A stretch of DNA of 64,000 nt from Corynebacterium tuberculostearicum (GCF_030506365.1 NZ_CP073092.1:496001-560000), one strand, 5' to 3'. Positions 30,350 through 39,803 are shown, counted from the stretch's first letter. The notes: generated from the sequence alone by a model not told the origin. Translations and numbers: made by a program.

Positions 30350-31762
30350 TTATTCGGCAGCGACAGCAGCCTCGGCGGCCGCTGCAGCCTCCGCAGCGTT
30401 TGGAGCCGCTGCGCCCTCTGCGTCCTTGCCCTCGACAAAGTCCTTGTCCGGGGACTGGTCAGCGGCGCTCGGGGCGTCCTTAACCTGCGCATCTTCCTCG
30501 GCCTGCGGTGCCTCGATGGAAAGCTCGTTGGGCTTTACCTCCGGCTCGGCCGGTGCCTCTGCAGCATCCTTGGCAAAGCCGCGCTCGAAGGTTGCCCAGG
30601 AGGTGAAGAGGTCATTGCGCCAGCCCGGCCAGGAGTGGGTGCCGGTATTGCGGAAGTTCCAGTCCGCCTTCATGCCCTGGGAATCCATCTTGGCCTTGAG
30701 GTCATGGGTGCAGGAGTTCATCGCGGCCTCGATGACGCCGCCCTCAACGATGAGGGTGGAAGAGCCCGGAACACCCCAGTCATTGGCGCCGCCTAGGCCG
30801 GAGTTGACCGAAACATAGGTCTCGGACTTGCCCAGGTTATTCGGGTTAGCGTTCACCAAGGCATCGTTGTACACGTTGTACTCGCTGCCCATAGCGCCCC
30901 ACATCTGATCGGCCGAGCCACCGCCGCGGTTGACGGTCAGCTGGGTGTACAGGCGTGGCAGCGGGCGAGAGGTGGCAGCGCAGCCAGAGAAGGAGCCCAC
31001 GGCGTTGTAGAAGCCCGGGTTGTGCTCCGCCAGCAGCAGGGAGGAGGTCGCGGACATGGACATGCCGGCAATAGCGCGCTTGCCATTGCCGCCGATGTGG
31101 TCTTCCAGTGCGCCCGGTAGCTCCTTGGTGAGGAAGGTTTCCCACTTCTGCGGGCCCTTGAGGTAGCCGCTATTCGGGGAAGATACCCAGTCGGTGTAAT
31201 AGGAGAAGGCGCCGGCCTGTGGGATGACCACGTTGACGTCCTTGGACGTGTAGAAGTCCACCATGTCCTGCATGCCCTCAGTCTCAGGGTCGATGTCGTG
31301 GTTAGTGGTGGCGGTCAGCCAGTCCATGCCCTGCTCGGCGCCGCCGGCGCCGTTGAGCAGGTACAAGGTGGGGCGCTGCTTATCAAAGTCGCCGTCCGGG
31401 GTGATGACCGCTAGCGGAACCTCGCGGCCGTCCATGGCGGCAGACGTTGCGGTCATGACCTTGACGTGGTTGCCGTAGTGCTTGCCCTGTCCGCTCTTGT
31501 GGCCGAAGGCATAACCCTTCCACTTGTCCTTGTCCTTCAGCCCGGCAATATCCACCACGCGGTTATTACCTTCGGTGGTGATGGCGTAGTTGATATTTTC
31601 CGGATCTGCCGGGTCAGTGAGGTTTACCTCGCGGATGGTGGACAGGGTGGCGTCACCCTGAATCTCGGCCGGCTCGACGGCGGAGGCAATAGGGGCGGAG
31701 AGGACTCCGGCCGCAATGGCGATGCCTGCGACGCTGGAGCCGATAGAGCGCAAAGTATGCAT
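30350..31762 (-). CDS. Secreted corynomycolyltransferase with acidic Ala/Glu-rich C-terminal tail
   Basis: Paralogue of the preceding enzyme, 470 residues, with a signal peptide (1-28, ending IASA). The catalytic part (about 60-400) repeats the key blocks: LYLLNGAGGAEQGMDWL, VVIPQAGAFSYYTDW, IAGMSMSATSSLLLAEH and NTGTHSWPGW. From about residue 400 a tail of some 70 residues, rich in Ala, Glu, Pro and Asp, has no counterpart in the shorter copy. It may anchor or position the enzyme in the wall, but no sorting signal is seen. First gene of the pair; the small peptide gene at 32022 is divergent. Confidence 0.92.
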   Translation of the reverse strand: MHTLRSIGSSVAGIAIAAGVLSAPIASAVEPAEIQGDATLSTIREVNLTDPADPENINYAITTEGNNRVVDIAGLKDKDKWKGYAFGHKSGQGKHYGNHVKVMTATSAAMDGREVPLAVITPDGDFDKQRPTLYLLNGAGGAEQGMDWLTATTNHDIDPETEGMQDMVDFYTSKDVNVVIPQAGAFSYYTDWVSSPNSGYLKGPQKWETFLTKELPGALEDHIGGNGKRAIAGMSMSATSSLLLAEHNPGFYNAVGSFSGCAATSRPLPRLYTQLTVNRGGGSADQMWGAMGSEYNVYNDALVNANPNNLGKSETYVSVNSGLGGANDWGVPGSSTLIVEGGVIEAAMNSCTHDLKAKMDSQGMKADWNFRNTGTHSWPGWRNDLFTSWATFERGFAKDAAEAPAEPEVKPNELSIEAPQAEEDAQVKDAPSAADQSPDKDFVEGKDAEGAAAPNAAEAAAAAEAAVAAE

Positions 31763-32021
31763 ATTTTTAACTTCCTCGAGTTAAGAGAATCTTCTCAGTA
31801 GGTATCGTTCCGTAAAGCGTGAGTGTTAGCAAGACTCAGTGTTCAAATAACTCCTTAAATTTAGCAAAGCCTGTGATGCATGTGGTCTGTGTGTCATAAT
31901 TCTGAACGCAGCGCTCATGTAACGGCGGCGCTACAATTCCCGTTAGTTCTAAACGTGTGAATAGTGCGGTCCCATCCGCGGGCCCATCCCTCGCTCTAGG
32001 CAAAAGACAGAAAGAAGAAAA

Positions 32022-32132
32022 ATGAACGTTTTCGATTCCATCCTCGTGTCCATCAATGAAGTTCTGGGCCAGTTCCTGCACATGGGCTCCTCCATGTCCT
32101 CCAACGCTGCCCTGGCTCTCGGCCTGTTCTAA
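32022..32132 (+). CDS. 36-residue amphipathic peptide, candidate mycomembrane (PorA/PorH-like) peptide
   Basis: A short gene with start MNVFDSILVSINEVL and end ALALGLF. Hydrophobic residues at 3, 4, 7, 8, 11, 14, 15, 18 and 19 make a regular amphipathic helix. It has no Lys or Arg, one Asp and one Glu, and a Ser cluster GSSMSS at 22-27. No signal peptide is present. AGAAAGAAG precedes the ATG, and a strong hairpin follows 16 bases after the stop, so it is a self-contained unit. Corynebacterial porins PorA and PorH are similarly tiny, acidic and signal-less, and are O-mycoloylated on serine. The location divergent from two mycolyltransferases fits that class, but I see no clear sequence match, so the assignment is inferred. 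Confidence 0.62.
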   Translation: MNVFDSILVSINEVLGQFLHMGSSMSSNAALALGLF

Positions 32133-32147
32133 AACACCGAGCCCATA

Positions 32148-32200
32148 GCCCTGCACGGCGTCGCGCGCTTGCCGACGCCCCCGTGCAGGGCCTTTGTGCG
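32148..32200 (+). terminator. Terminator of the small peptide gene containing the 13-mer motif
   Basis: Arms GCCCTGCACGG (32148-32158) and CCGTGCAGGGC (32181-32191) pair perfectly. An inner pairing CGTCG/CGACG extends the stem. CTTTGTGCGTTTT follows. The loop side holds an exact copy of GCTTGCCGACGCC at 32167-32179. Confidence 0.85.
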
Positions 32201-32286
32201 TTTTACCCCCGAAGCGTGGGGTACTCGGGCACAAGAGTGTGACCCAATGCGCGACATGGAGGGGAAAGTTACGTATCCTGAAGGAC

Positions 32287-33699
32287 GTGACTAATGAACA
32301 TTATGACGTAGTAGTACTCGGCGCGGGCCCTGGCGGCTACGTGGCCGCCATCCGTGCAGCTCAGCTTGGTAAGAAAGTTGCCGTAATCGAGAAGCAGTAC
32401 TGGGGTGGTGTCTGCCTCAACGTAGGCTGCATCCCTTCCAAGGCACTGCTGAAGAACGCTGAGGTTGCCCACACCTTCAACCATGAAGCAAAGGACTTCG
32501 GCATCTCCGGCGATGTTTCCTTCGACTTCGGTGTAGCCCACAAGCGTTCCCGCAAGGTTTCCGCGGGCATCGTCAAGGGTGTCCATTACCTGATGAAGAA
32601 GAACAAGATCACCGAGATCAACGGCCTTGGCTCCTTCAAGGACGATAAGACCATCGAAATCACCGATGGTGACGACAAGGGTAAGACCGTCACCTTCGAT
32701 GACTGCATCATCGCTACCGGCTCCGTGGTCAAGTCCCTGCCGGGCGTAGAACTCGGCGGCAACATCGTCTCCTACGAGGAGCAGATCCTCAACGATGAGG
32801 CCCCGAAGTCCATGGTCATCGTCGGCGCCGGCGCCATCGGCATGGAATTTGCTTATGTTCTGTCCAACTACGGCGTGGACGTCACCATCGTGGAGTTCAT
32901 GGACCGCGTCCTGCCGAACGAGGACAAGGACGTCTCCAAGGCCATTGCTAAGGAGTACAAGAAGCTCGGCGTCAAGCTGCTGACCGGCTACAAGACCACC
33001 TCCGTGAAGGACAACGGCGATAATGTCACCGTTGAGGTCGAGTCCAAGGACGGCTCCAAGCAGGACACCCTCACCGTGGACCGTGCCATGATCTCCATCG
33101 GCTTCGCCCCGCGCACCGAGGGCTTCGGCCTGGAGAACACCGGCGTTGAGCTCACCGAGCGCGGCGCCATTGCCATCGATGACACCATGCGTACCAACGT
33201 CGACCACATCTACGCCATCGGTGACGTCACCGCGAAGCTGCAGCTCGCCCACGTTGCTGAGGCCCAGGGCGTTGTGGCTGCAGAGACCATCGCCGGCGTG
33301 GAGACCCAGCTGTTGGGTGATTACATGAACATGCCGCGCGCTACCTTCTGCAACCCGCAGGTCGCCTCCTTCGGCTACACCGAAGAGGCCGCAAAGGAGA
33401 AGTTCGCGGACCGCGATATCAAGGTCGCTACCTTCCCATTCTCCGCCAACGGCAAGGCTGCTGGTCTTAACGAGACCGCGGGCTTTGTGAAGCTCATTGC
33501 GGATGGCGAGTATGGCGAGCTCATTGGTGGCCACATGGTGGGCTCCAACGTTTCCGAGCTGCTGCCGGAGCTGACCCTGGCGCAGCGCTTCGACCTCACC
33601 GCTGAGGAAATCGGCCGCAACGTTCACACCCACCCGACCCTCTCTGAGGCCATGAAGGAAGCAGCCGAGGGCATCGGCGGCCACATGATTAACCTCTAA
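32287..33699 (+). CDS. lpd: Dihydrolipoyl dehydrogenase
   Basis: FAD-dependent E3 component that reoxidises dihydrolipoamide in the 2-oxoacid dehydrogenase complexes; 470 residues. It shows [15 protein letters not shown] (FAD motif, about residues 8-22), the redox-active disulfide in [29 protein letters not shown] (NAD motif), [17 protein letters not shown], and the C-terminal His-Glu pair in [16 protein letters not shown] 32287 is chosen because it gives the family N-terminus and AAGGA precedes it closely. Monogenic, ended by a strong terminator. Confidence 0.95.
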   Translation: MTNEHYDVVVLGAGPGGYVAAIRAAQLGKKVAVIEKQYWGGVCLNVGCIPSKALLKNAEVAHTFNHEAKDFGISGDVSFDFGVAHKRSRKVSAGIVKGVHYLMKKNKITEINGLGSFKDDKTIEITDGDDKGKTVTFDDCIIATGSVVKSLPGVELGGNIVSYEEQILNDEAPKSMVIVGAGAIGMEFAYVLSNYGVDVTIVEFMDRVLPNEDKDVSKAIAKEYKKLGVKLLTGYKTTSVKDNGDNVTVEVESKDGSKQDTLTVDRAMISIGFAPRTEGFGLENTGVELTERGAIAIDDTMRTNVDHIYAIGDVTAKLQLAHVAEAQGVVAAETIAGVETQLLGDYMNMPRATFCNPQVASFGYTEEAAKEKFADRDIKVATFPFSANGKAAGLNETAGFVKLIADGEYGELIGGHMVGSNVSELLPELTLAQRFDLTAEEIGRNVHTHPTLSEAMKEAAEGIGGHMINL

Positions 33700-33738
33700 G
33701 CAGGGCTGCTTGCCGACGTCGCCTTTGAGCGCGACGCC

Positions 33739-33800
33739 AGCGGCACCGCACCGTTCGCTCCCCTCGTTGGAGGGAGGCGGACCGCGGTGCCGCTTTTTTA
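33739..33800 (+). terminator. Rho-independent terminator after lpd
   Basis: AGCGGCACCGC (33739-33749) pairs with GCGGTGCCGCT (33784-33794), and six T residues follow. A one-mismatch copy of the dispersed 13-mer lies just upstream at 33708-33720. Confidence 0.88.
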
Positions 33801-33827
33801 TGTGCGTTCCACCTGGGCGGCAGCGCG

Positions 33828-35237
33828 TTAGTACGGTGCCACGGCGGAGCGGTGGGCGTCGACGTTGATGACCTCGTTGATGGGTGGAAAGGCGCGTTGC
33901 GCGCAGTTTTCGCGCGGGCACGTGCGGCAGCCGGAGCCGATGGGGGTGGCGGTAGAGAGATCGGTGAGATCGAGCCCCTCGGCGTAGACGGTGCGGTCGG
34001 CGTGGCGGGCTTCGCAGCCTAGGCCGATGGCGAAGAGCTTATCGGTATCGCCAAAGCGCCCCTGGTGGTGCTGGACGGCGCGCGAAATCCACAGGTAGTT
34101 GCGGCCATCGGGCATTTGGGCCAGCTGGCGGGAGATAATGCCGGGCTGGGTGAAGGTCTCGTAGACATTCCACAGTGGGCAGGTGCCGCCATTATTGGAA
34201 AAGTGCACGCCGGTGGCGGATTGGCGCTTGGACATATTGCCTGCGCGGTCGACGCGGACAAAAGTAAAAGGAATGCCGCGGAGGTTATCGCGCTGCAGGG
34301 TGGACAGGCGGGAGGCGACGGATTCGTAGCCCACGCCGAAGACCTGGCAGAGGTATTCCACGTCGTAGCCGGAGCGCTCGGCTTCGGAATGCATCAGTGC
34401 ATAGGGCATCACGGTGGCGGCGGCGAAGTAGCTGGCCAAACCGCGCTGCGCGAGGTTGCGAGAAGCATCCGAGGTAAACGGTTCCTCCTCCACTAGGGAA
34501 GCGATGTCCTCCCCAGCCTCGAGGAAGCTCAGCTCCGCGGCCATACGGAAGGCGCGCTGGCCTTCGCTCAGGCGCGACGCGAGCCGGAACTCGCCAGTCT
34601 CGCGGTTAAAGCTGTGTAGCGTGCCATCCATCTGGGACGTGATGTGGATATCTACGTTGTGCCGATCGCGCAGGCGCTGGGCCAGGGCGTGTTCGGTGTC
34701 GCGGATGCCGAAGTGGGTGACCGAGAGGGCGTCGGCAAGCTGCTCTGCATGGTGGTCTAGGTTGTCCAGGTAGTTCTGGCGGGCGTAGAAGAAGTCGCGC
34801 ACCTCGTCGTGCGGCATGGATAGGGCCTGGGTGGCCTCGGTGGTGCGGCGGGCATCGGTGGCCAGCGAGAGCTTATCGCGCACATTGCGGTAGCGGCGGT
34901 GGACATCGACCAGCGTGCGAGCCACGGTGGGGTGGTTATAGACCAGCTCGGAGAGCTCCTGCAGCTCGACAGGGGAGGGGCACAGCTCCTTGTCCTGAAT
35001 GACGTCCTGGATCTCGGCAAGAAGGCGGGAGTCATCGTCACGGGAGAAGAAGGTGGCATCGACGCCGAAAACCTCCGTGATGCGCAGGAGCACCGGTACG
35101 GTGAGCGGGCGGACGTCGTGCTCGATCTGATTGACGTAGCTGGCGGAGAGCCCCAGCGTCGCAGCAAGGGAAGCCTGACTGAGATCGCGCTCACGGCGAA
35201 GCTGGCGAAGGCGGGATCCCACATACGTCTTACTCAT
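33828..35237 (-). CDS. ramB: Transcriptional regulator RamB
   Basis: Regulator of acetate and central carbon metabolism, 469 residues. An N-terminal XRE helix-turn-helix (about residues 8-62) has [31 protein letters not shown] large C-terminal part follows of the type found in short-chain fatty acid regulators, ending with a Cys cluster [15 protein letters not shown] that could bind a metal or an Fe-S centre. ATG 35237 gives the family start [13 protein letters not shown]. It is divergent from sdhCAB, as in C. glutamicum, where RamB controls acetate genes and sdh. The 369 bases between them hold several candidate operators. Confidence 0.93.
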   Translation of the reverse strand: MSKTYVGSRLRQLRRERDLSQASLAATLGLSASYVNQIEHDVRPLTVPVLLRITEVFGVDATFFSRDDDSRLLAEIQDVIQDKELCPSPVELQELSELVYNHPTVARTLVDVHRRYRNVRDKLSLATDARRTTEATQALSMPHDEVRDFFYARQNYLDNLDHHAEQLADALSVTHFGIRDTEHALAQRLRDRHNVDIHITSQMDGTLHSFNRETGEFRLASRLSEGQRAFRMAAELSFLEAGEDIASLVEEEPFTSDASRNLAQRGLASYFAAATVMPYALMHSEAERSGYDVEYLCQVFGVGYESVASRLSTLQRDNLRGIPFTFVRVDRAGNMSKRQSATGVHFSNNGGTCPLWNVYETFTQPGIISRQLAQMPDGRNYLWISRAVQHHQGRFGDTDKLFAIGLGCEARHADRTVYAEGLDLTDLSTATPIGSGCRTCPRENCAQRAFPPINEVINVDAHRSAVAPY

Positions 35238-35606
35238 GCCGGCAAGGTTACTGGCTGGCCTGCGGGTGTGCACCCTAATCGCAAAGATCTTGTGAAGAAT
35301 GTTCACCCGCCTGTGGGCTACATGTGGGTTTCATGCGAAAGTTTGACACATAAAGGGGTGAGAGGATCACTCCTGTAACAATGGGTGACCAAGTTCACAT
35401 GTGGGAAACAATTTACGCAACGTCAATATTGCGGAATTGCGAGCAGCCAAGGTAGTGACGTTTTGTGTTCAGGCTTATAAGGCAACCCTTACCTAAAAGA
35501 ATTCAGACTTTAACCGTACCGCCGTACCGTTAGGTGAAACGCCGCCGGAATTGACTGGTAACCAGCGGTTAAGCCCAGTTAAAGTGAGGACGACAATGGA
35601 GGTGTC
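35238..35606. promoter_or_regulatory. Divergent ramB-sdhC control region with candidate GlxR, RamB and DtxR sites
   Basis: No gene is present. A GlxR-type site GGTGA-N6-TCACA lies at 35384-35399, one base off the TGTGA-N6-TCACA consensus. GTGAA-N5-TTCAC is at 35292-35306. AAAGTTTG at 35338-35345 resembles the RamB motif. A 19-bp DtxR-like box (TAAGGCAACCCTTACCTAA) at 35478-35496 matches the iron-box consensus at about 13 of 19 positions. In C. glutamicum sdhCAB is known to respond to RamB, GlxR and iron regulation, which makes these sites credible. GGAGGTG just before the sdhC ATG is its ribosome binding site. Confidence 0.55.
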
Positions 35607-36362
35607 ATGACTTTAAGAAATCCGGACCGTGAGGCAGTAGCTCACGGCCACATCACTAACGAACCAATCCGCCAGAAGCCGGGAGTGCCCTCCTGGGTTC
35701 TGAAGCTCATCATGGCCGTCACCGGCCTGCTCTTCGCCCTCTTCGTTGTTGGCCACATGGCCGGCAACCTGAAGTTGTACTTGCCGGCGAACGGCGGCGA
35801 AGAGGCACTGGATGAATACGGTGCATTCCTGCGCTCCATGGGCGAGCCGTTGTTCCCGCATGAGGGTGCATTGTGGATCATTCGTGCCGTCCTGCTGGTT
35901 GCCATCATCGCCCACATTTACGGCGCGATTGCCTTGACCGCCCGCTCCAAGGCATCCCGCGGCAAGTTCAGCCGCAGCAACCTCATGGGTGGCCTGGATT
36001 CTTTCGCCACCAAGACCATGCTGGTCTCCGGCCTGGTTCTGCTGCTGTTCATCATCTTCCACCTGCTGGACCTGACCATGGGCGTACAGCCCATCGCCCC
36101 AGGTGACTTTGCAGAGGGTGCGGTGAAGGCCAACATGATTGCAACCTTCAGCCGCTGGCCGGTCACCATCGTGTACGTGATTGCCATGTGCTTCCTGTTC
36201 CTGCACCTCACCCACGGCATTCGCCTTGCCGCTTCTGACCTGGGTATCACCGGTGCGAAGTGGCGTCAGACCTTCCTGATCTTGGCGTACATCATCCCGG
36301 CCGTTGTCTGCATCGGCAACATCGTTATGCCTTTGTCCGTTGCCCTGGGCTTGGTCAGCTAA
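35607..36362 (+). CDS. sdhC: Succinate dehydrogenase cytochrome b subunit
   Basis: Membrane anchor of succinate:menaquinone oxidoreductase, 251 residues. Five hydrophobic segments are visible. Conserved histidines likely to ligate haem b occur in VVGHMAGNL (about residue 46), IIAHIYGAI, FIIFHLLDLT and LHLTHGIRLA. The sequence is of the actinobacterial diheme type with a single fused anchor. First gene of sdhCAB; sdhA starts 15 bases after its stop. Confidence 0.93.
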   Translation: MTLRNPDREAVAHGHITNEPIRQKPGVPSWVLKLIMAVTGLLFALFVVGHMAGNLKLYLPANGGEEALDEYGAFLRSMGEPLFPHEGALWIIRAVLLVAIIAHIYGAIALTARSKASRGKFSRSNLMGGLDSFATKTMLVSGLVLLLFIIFHLLDLTMGVQPIAPGDFAEGAVKANMIATFSRWPVTIVYVIAMCFLFLHLTHGIRLAASDLGITGAKWRQTFLILAYIIPAVVCIGNIVMPLSVALGLVS

Positions 36363-36377
36363 AGGAGTTAGAAACCC

Positions 36378-38393
36378 ATGACTAATACTGAACTCAAGCG
36401 CGAGCACCCTAAGTTCTCGCACCCACAGTCCATCGTTCCGGGCGTATCTGCCGGCAACATACTGGAATCCCACGAGCCGCACGGCGTGCCAATGAAGGAT
36501 ATGTGGTCCCATCAAAAGGACCACATGCAGCTGGTTTCCCCACTGAACCGCCGCAAGTTTGAGGTCCTCGTTGTCGGTACCGGCCTATCCGCCGGTGCCG
36601 CTGCGGCCGCACTGGGCGAGCTGGGCTACAAGGTAAAGGTATTCACCTACCACGACTCCCCGCGCCGCGCGCACTCCATTGCCGCGCAGGGTGGCGTCAA
36701 CGCCTCCCGTGCCAAGAAGGTGGACAATGACTCCGCCTACCGCCACACCAAGGACACCGTGAAGGGCGGCGACTACCGCTGCCGCGAGTCCGACTGCTGG
36801 CGCCTGGCAAACGAGTCCGTCCGCGTCATCGACCACATGAACGCCATCGGCGCCCCATTCGCTCGCGAGTACGGCGGCACCCTGGCTACCCGTTCCTTCG
36901 GTGGTGTGCAGGTCTCCCGTACCTACTACACCCGTGGCCAAACAGGTCAGCAGCTGCAGCTGTCCACCACCTCGGCGCTGTACCGCCAGATTGGCCTGGG
37001 CAACGTGGAGCTTTTCGCTCACAACGACCTGCAGGACATCATCGTCTACAACGACAACGGTAAGAAGCGCGCCGGCGGCATCGTTACCCGCAACCTGATT
37101 ACCGGTGAGCTCAAGGCCTTCACCGGCCACGCAGTTGTGCTGGGTACCGGCGGCTACGGCAACGTCTACCACATGTCCACCCTGGCAAAGAACTCCAATG
37201 CCAGCGCCATGATGCGTGCGTATGACAGCGGTGCCTACCTGGCCTCCCCAGCCTTCGTGCAGTTCCACCCGACGGGCCTGCCGGTCAACTCCGATTGGCA
37301 GTCCAAGACCATCCTGATGTCGGAGTCCCTGCGTAACGACGGCCGCATTTGGTCCCCGAAGAAGGAGGGCGACGACCGCGACCCGAATACCATTCCGGAA
37401 GAAGAGCGCGACTACTTCTTGGAGCGCCGCTATCCGGCATTCGGCAACCTGGTTCCGCGCGACGTTGCCTCCCGTGCCATCTCTCAGCAGATCAACGCCG
37501 GCCTGGGTGTTGGCCCGCTGCACAACTCGGTGTACCTGGACTTCCGTGACGCCATCGAGCGCCTGGGCAAGGACAAGATCCGCGAGCGCTACTCCAACCT
37601 GATCGAGATGTACGAAGAGGCCATCGGCGAGTCCGCCTATGAGACCCCGATGCGCATCGCCCCGACCTGCCACTTCACCATGGGTGGCCTGTGGACGGAC
37701 TTCAACGAGATGACCTCCATCGACGGCCTCTTTGCCGCCGGTGAGTGCTCCTGGACCTACCACGGCGCTAACCGCCTGGGTGCTAACTCCCTGCTTTCGG
37801 CTTCCGTCGATGGCTGGTTCACCCTGCCGTTTACCATCCCGAACTACCTGGCTGATCACCTCAACGAGGAGAAGCTGGCGGAGGATTCCCCAGAAGCACA
37901 GGCAACCCTGGCACAGTCCCAGGAGCGCATCGACCGCCTCATGGGCGTGCGCGGTGAGAACCCGCACGGTCCGTCCTACTACCACCGCCAGCTGGGCGAT
38001 ATCCTCTACCACGGCTGCGGTGTGTCCCGTAACGTCGAGGACCTCAAGGCCGCCATCACCAAGATCCGCGAGCTGCGCGAGGACTTCTGGGCTAACGTCC
38101 GCATTCCGGGTGAGTCCAACGACATGAACCAGGTGCTGGAGTACGGCCTGCGCGTTGCAGACTACTTGGACTTGGGTGAGCTCATGTGTGTTGACGCCCT
38201 GGACCGCGATGAGTCCTGTGGTGCTCACTTCCGCGAGGACCACCTCACCGAGGACGGCGAGGCAGAACGCGACGATGAGAACTGGTGCTTCGTTTCCGCA
38301 TGGGAGCCGGGCGCAAATAAGAACGAGTTCATCCGCCACGCCGAGCCGCTGTACTTTGATTCGATCCCGCTGATGACAAGGAACTACAAGTAA
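36378..38393 (+). CDS. sdhA: Succinate dehydrogenase flavoprotein subunit
   Basis: Catalytic subunit of 671 residues oxidising succinate to fumarate. The FAD-binding motif VVGTGLSAGAAAAALGELG lies at about residues 64-82. The covalent FAD histidine is in RRAHSIAAQGGVNA, and catalytic residues lie in HPTGLP, RNDGRIW and the region RYPAFGNLVPRDVASR. TCHFTMGGLW and GECSWTYHGANRLGANSLL follow. Its stop overlaps the sdhB start (TAATG), so the two are coupled. Confidence 0.96.
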   Translation: MTNTELKREHPKFSHPQSIVPGVSAGNILESHEPHGVPMKDMWSHQKDHMQLVSPLNRRKFEVLVVGTGLSAGAAAAALGELGYKVKVFTYHDSPRRAHSIAAQGGVNASRAKKVDNDSAYRHTKDTVKGGDYRCRESDCWRLANESVRVIDHMNAIGAPFAREYGGTLATRSFGGVQVSRTYYTRGQTGQQLQLSTTSALYRQIGLGNVELFAHNDLQDIIVYNDNGKKRAGGIVTRNLITGELKAFTGHAVVLGTGGYGNVYHMSTLAKNSNASAMMRAYDSGAYLASPAFVQFHPTGLPVNSDWQSKTILMSESLRNDGRIWSPKKEGDDRDPNTIPEEERDYFLERRYPAFGNLVPRDVASRAISQQINAGLGVGPLHNSVYLDFRDAIERLGKDKIRERYSNLIEMYEEAIGESAYETPMRIAPTCHFTMGGLWTDFNEMTSIDGLFAAGECSWTYHGANRLGANSLLSASVDGWFTLPFTIPNYLADHLNEEKLAEDSPEAQATLAQSQERIDRLMGVRGENPHGPSYYHRQLGDILYHGCGVSRNVEDLKAAITKIRELREDFWANVRIPGESNDMNQVLEYGLRVADYLDLGELMCVDALDRDESCGAHFREDHLTEDGEAERDDENWCFVSAWEPGANKNEFIRHAEPLYFDSIPLMTRNYK

Positions 38394-39142
38394 TGAAACT
38401 GACACTTGAGATCTGGCGTCAAGCCGGACCGACCCAAGAAGGCCACTTCGAGACCGTCCAGGTGGATGACGCCTCTGAGCAGATGTCCATCCTGGAGCTG
38501 CTGGACCACGTCAACGAGGGCTACATTGAGCGCGGCGAAGAGCCCTTCGCCTTCGCTTCCGACTGCCGTGAGGGCATCTGCGGTACCTGTGGTTTGACCG
38601 TCAACGGTCGCCCGCACGGCCCAGGCCAGAACACCCCTGCCTGCCAGCAGCGCCTGTTCAACTTCACCGATGGCCAGACCGTCAAGCTGGAGCCATTCCG
38701 TTCTGCTGCCTACCCGGTCATCAAGGACATGGTCGTGGACCGCGCGGCACTGGATCACGTCATGGAGCAGGGCGGTTACGTCTCCATGGACGCTGGTACT
38801 GCTCCGGATGCGGATACCATGCACCTCAACCACGAGACTGCCGAGTACTCGCTGGACCACGCTGCCTGCATTGGCTGCGGTGCCTGCGTTGCTGCCTGCC
38901 CGAACGGTGCGGCTCACCTGTTTACCGGCGCGAAGCTGGTGCACCTTTCCCTCATGCCGCTGGGCAAGGAAGAGCGTGGCCGCCGTGCCCGCAACATGGT
39001 CGATGACCTGGAAGCCAACTTCGGTCACTGCTCCCTCTACGGTGAGTGCGCCGACGTCTGCCCGGCCGGCGTTCCGCTGACCGCAGTTTCCGCAGTTACC
39101 CGCGAACGTGCACGTGCTGCTTTCCGTGGCAAGGACGACTAA
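38393..39142 (+). CDS. sdhB: Succinate dehydrogenase iron-sulfur subunit
   Basis: Electron-transfer subunit of 249 residues. The [2Fe-2S] ligands are in DCREGICGTCGLTVNG and the later PACQQR. The [4Fe-4S] ligands are in CIGCGACVAACPNGA, and the [3Fe-4S] set is in CSLYGECADVCPAGVP. It passes electrons from SdhA to menaquinone at SdhC. Last enzyme gene of the operon, followed after 56 bases by a small membrane protein gene. Confidence 0.96.
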   Translation: MKLTLEIWRQAGPTQEGHFETVQVDDASEQMSILELLDHVNEGYIERGEEPFAFASDCREGICGTCGLTVNGRPHGPGQNTPACQQRLFNFTDGQTVKLEPFRSAAYPVIKDMVVDRAALDHVMEQGGYVSMDAGTAPDADTMHLNHETAEYSLDHAACIGCGACVAACPNGAAHLFTGAKLVHLSLMPLGKEERGRRARNMVDDLEANFGHCSLYGECADVCPAGVPLTAVSAVTRERARAAFRGKDD

Positions 39143-39198
39143 GCTAAGGTTATTCCGTAGGAATACTAGGAACGAGAGAAAGACAGAAAGACTCCGCC

Positions 39199-39573
39199 AT
39201 GAGCGATAACACCCATGCAGTCGCTGACTACGCCAGCGAGACCTACCCAGAGTTCTCCGGCAAGATTCAGGACACCTACATTGAGGGCTACGATCCAGTA
39301 TCCTTCGGTGCTCCTCACTCTTCCCTGCTTCGCACCTCCACCTGGGTGGGCATGGGTCTGATCCTGTCTTGCCTCCCGGCTGCCGGCATCATCATTTGGG
39401 GCCTTGGCGTGTGGGACACCCCGCTGGGCACCGCAGGCGAGGGTGACTACACCCTGACCATGATCATCGGCATCATCGCCCTAGTCATTGTGGCCATCGC
39501 CGCAGTAGGCACCGTCCACTACGGCCGCCGCTACTACCGCAAGTACCGCAAGGAAACCGGCCGCGCCAACTAG
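39199..39573 (+). CDS. Small two-helix membrane protein downstream of sdhCAB
   Basis: 124 residues with hydrophobic segments at about 52-75 and 88-110, each preceded or followed by charged residues, and a C-terminus rich in Arg, Lys and Tyr (YGRRYYRKYRK). AACGAGAGAAAGAC precedes the ATG. A comparable hypothetical membrane protein follows sdhB in C. glutamicum, so it is conserved and may be an accessory of the complex; that role is inference. A strong terminator follows, closing the sdh transcript. Confidence 0.8.
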   Translation: MSDNTHAVADYASETYPEFSGKIQDTYIEGYDPVSFGAPHSSLLRTSTWVGMGLILSCLPAAGIIIWGLGVWDTPLGTAGEGDYTLTMIIGIIALVIVAIAAVGTVHYGRRYYRKYRKETGRAN

Positions 39574-39596
39574 TATTCGCTTTTAAGCTAAGCACC

Positions 39597-39650
39597 AACA
39601 ACCCCCGCTCCCCACAGCATGCACGCCATGCAGGGAGGCGGGGGTTGTTG
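39597..39650 (+). terminator. Terminator of the sdh operon
   Basis: AACAACCCCCGC...TCCC pairs with GGGA...GCGGGGGTTGTT around a loop containing GCATGCACGCCATGC. A few T residues follow. It lies 24 bases after the last gene and marks the border of the conserved block before the accessory insertion. Confidence 0.8.
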
Positions 39651-39803
39651 CATATCCTCTGCCAAAGACCCAAGACGGCGGCAACATAGCGTTGCTTTGA
39701 GCAGCGCTTGCCGACGCCTCCCTCCTTACCGTTGCTTCAACGCCCCCCAGATCACGATCGAGAGGTGCTCCCCGCGTTCGTAGTTGAACGAAGGCGGATT
39801 AGT

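Noticed and set aside
32269..33921. 550-codon open frame antisense to lpd
   Set aside because: Long antisense frames are common over GC-rich genes. Its protein has no recognisable domain, and the plus strand encodes a full dihydrolipoyl dehydrogenase.
36585..38405. 606-codon open frame antisense to sdhA
   Set aside because: Same reason: it mirrors codon structure of sdhA and has no start context or family signature.
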